Positions 62,201 to 64,000 of a stretch of DNA of 64,000 bases are shown piece by piece. A program made the position numbers and the translations under genes. This DNA comes from Torreya grandis (Eukaryota > Streptophyta > Pinopsida > Cupressales > Taxaceae). The DNA lies in assembly GCA_037957365.1 (NCBI GenBank), contig JARHVA010004902.1, positions 1,116,001 through 1,180,000 of the forward strand. The letters run 5' to 3'. A model generated the notes under the pieces. That model worked only from the letters and a program-made list of their open reading frames with translations, had not been told where the DNA came from and made no database searches. Position 1 is the stretch's first letter; the number at the start of each line of letters is the position of its first letter.

Positions 62201-63097
62201 CATTACATGCTACTAGATATAAAAGTCCTAGCTTCATTTTTATTTATTCACTTGATCTCAATCCCTAGGTTATTCCCAATTTTCTGATAACTTCCTCAAA
62301 CCATAATGTGTTGTAATGGCTTACACCTTATACGTGGTTTTCTACGATATTACAAGTTATACTATGAATCTCATGTTTATTCTTGATTTTTTAGAGAATA
62401 ATGCTTACTATGATTGTTAAGATGAACTTAATAGCTTTAACATAATTAAGAAAAACCCTTATTCATAATTAAGTCTTATCACTAGTGGCTTAGAAATGGA
62501 GAAGAGTTTCATTTTAAGAAAAACCCCTCTCATTAACTTAATATGTTGCTCCAAAATGTTGCCACTCTATGATAAAGAGATCCACACAAGTTTAGAAATA
62601 AATAACATTAAACAAGAACAATCACATTATAACTAAATAAAAAGTCGTGCCCAAATGTATATTTCAAAAAATGGGCACTACCCACATGCACATTTAAGAA
62701 TTTGATCACCACCCACAATCATATTTTAGAATTTGAACACCATCCACTTGCATGTTTCAAAATATAATTATTACATGTCCATATCAAAAAAAGGAAGATT
62801 ATTCCATCCTAAGAATAAAACATTGAAGTATATGGTTACAACAGTCACACATAGTTTACATTATCATAACTTGGAATAAAATTAGAACATGGATAATTAA
62901 CATGCATTGAGGGATATTAGAGTTCCTCATGCTGCATATTATGATTGTAGATCACTGCCTTTGTTACACACCTCTATTGTGTTTCCCTTTTCTATGGCAT
63001 TCCATTTTTTCATTCTTGTAGGGCATGGAGAATATAAGTAACAAAATATGATATTTTTTCTTCTTAGTGCCTCCAACTTACTCAAGTTTGTTTTTAC
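59211..63097. other. No recognised gene
   Basis: AT-rich; a short (CA)n at about 60,848-60,862. Nothing else recognised. Confidence 0.4.
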
Positions 63098-63199
63098 CTT
63101 GTTTAGCTCATCTAAGGCATAAAATCTTATATTCAAACTATTGAACAACAAACCCAACCAAAACACAAAACCAGCTGAAGCCACGACTTCATGGGTTAG
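63098..63199 (-). other. Possible single exon, unknown protein
   Basis: On the - strand, TTGCAG precedes a 102-bp open segment (34 codons, phase 0 at both ends) reading LTHEVVASAGFVFWLGLLFN, then SLNIRFYALDELNK, followed by GTAAAAAC, a plausible donor. The middle is hydrophobic, like a membrane segment. The frame continues open to 62,939. I do not recognise the family and see no convincing flanking exon, so it may be chance or a gene fragment. Confidence 0.25.
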
Positions 63200-63477
63200 C
63201 TGCAATAATAAAAAGAGAGAAACAAAAAATTCGGCGCAAAAAATTAACCTTGTCTAATGAGATAGGTTTTTGATAAGAAGAGTTATGGGGTAGGCATCGT
63301 AGCGACTGGTGGTGGTGAAGTGGGTCAACATGTCTCTTATAAGATTTTTATTCCTCATTTGCCTTGCCTTAGATTACAACATATGTCAGGTTAAACAAAT
63401 CAATAGGCATTGTGCGATCAGATCAATAGATGTTTATCATGTGGTATTTAGGCATTAACCTATTTATTTATTTTTGG

Positions 63478-63507
63478 CTGGGGGGGGGCGGGGGGGGGTG
63501 GTGGGAT
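63478..63507 (+). other. G-rich run, quadruplex-capable
   Basis: Two runs of nine to ten G separated by a single C, then TGGTGGG. It meets the simple G-quadruplex pattern of four G-tracts with short loops and stands out in AT-rich surroundings. Confidence 0.8.
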
Positions 63508-64000
63508 TTGTGATTCTTAATATAAAGTTGTATGGTTCACCTTCCTTTATTCTAATTAACTATATTCACCAATTAGGTTTTGCTACTTGCCTATTAAAAT
63601 ATTTAGTACTTGGATATAACAATATATATGGCACATGCAAGCTTTGACCTATTTTTCATCCTTCAATCTTCATTCCTCTCCAATATCTTATTCTCTATTT
63701 TTTAACTCCTAGTTAAACGGTCCACATGTTTTCATTGTGCACTTATCATCACTCCACTCACACTCACATGTTTTTTTTTGTCCCACTCAAGATAAAGCAA
63801 TCTTTAATGGAGGTCATACTTATTAACCTTCGCTCTATAACGTATTTTGTTCCACATTAAATTTTGAATATATAACATTAGTTTCCTCTTAGACTTCAAA
63901 ACTGTAATTTTTTTCCTCTATGTCCATTTTTCCTTTTGCAAAGAAATAAAAAATATTAGAACATGTAACAATGTGTCTGTGATGCAAATGTTCACGTGCA
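63508..64000. other. No recognised gene
   Basis: AT-rich end of the window, nothing recognised. Confidence 0.4.

Overview
The window reads as plant nuclear DNA from a very large, repeat-filled genome, most likely a conifer or another gymnosperm. It is AT-rich with almost no long open reading frames. What can be recognised is transposable-element debris, satellites and segmental tandem duplications. The best lineage pointer is a Penelope-like retroelement with a C-terminal GIY-YIG domain at 56.9-58.2 kb. Such elements are known in conifers but are not a normal part of flowering-plant genomes. No host gene, tRNA, rRNA or CRISPR array could be supported; two exon-like stretches (about 51.3 kb and 63.1 kb) are the only weak candidates.

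Layout. 1-4.2 kb is non-coding and ends in a TGTAGACACC-type LTR terminus. It abuts a decayed Ty1/copia element (integrase, reverse transcriptase, RNase H, possible 3' LTR; 4.2-7.1 kb, + strand). A Ty3-type gag remnant on the - strand (7.1-8.9 kb) carries a 660-bp tandem duplication of its 3' part. A microsatellite cluster lies at 9.3-9.6 kb. A striking ~120-bp satellite at 10.97-12.56 kb has an ~80-bp imperfect palindrome in nearly every unit. A Ty3/gypsy gag-protease remnant (+) occupies 13.4-15.1 kb. 15-27.5 kb is mostly featureless, apart from an LTR-like start, a decayed exon-bearing element at 20.4-24.9 kb and simple repeats.

27.8-35.6 kb is the clearest unit: an isolated copia LTR (+), then a structurally complete copia element (29,889-35,613, - strand) with 713/715-bp LTRs, PBS, PPT and a perfect 5-bp target-site duplication. 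Its polyprotein is broken by seven in-frame stops and one frameshift. A CpG-rich ACCGACGTCGGT-like motif recurs in both of its LTRs, in the isolated LTR, and as a 21-bp tandem repeat inside its pol reading frame.

A six-copy ~557-bp tandem array follows at 35.9-39.2 kb. Next comes a decayed, probably intron-containing transposase-like gene of a family I cannot name (39.7-42.5 kb, -). Its upstream region resembles short blocks at 20.5 kb and 46.6 kb. Several short satellites and duplications fill 42.7-50.5 kb. A possible LTR lies at 54.5-54.9 kb, the Penelope-like element at 56.9-58.2 kb, a very AT-rich tract behind it, and a G-rich run at 63.5 kb.

All of the recognised coding sequences are inactive as they stand. 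The interest lies in the element types and repeat architecture rather than in a working pathway.
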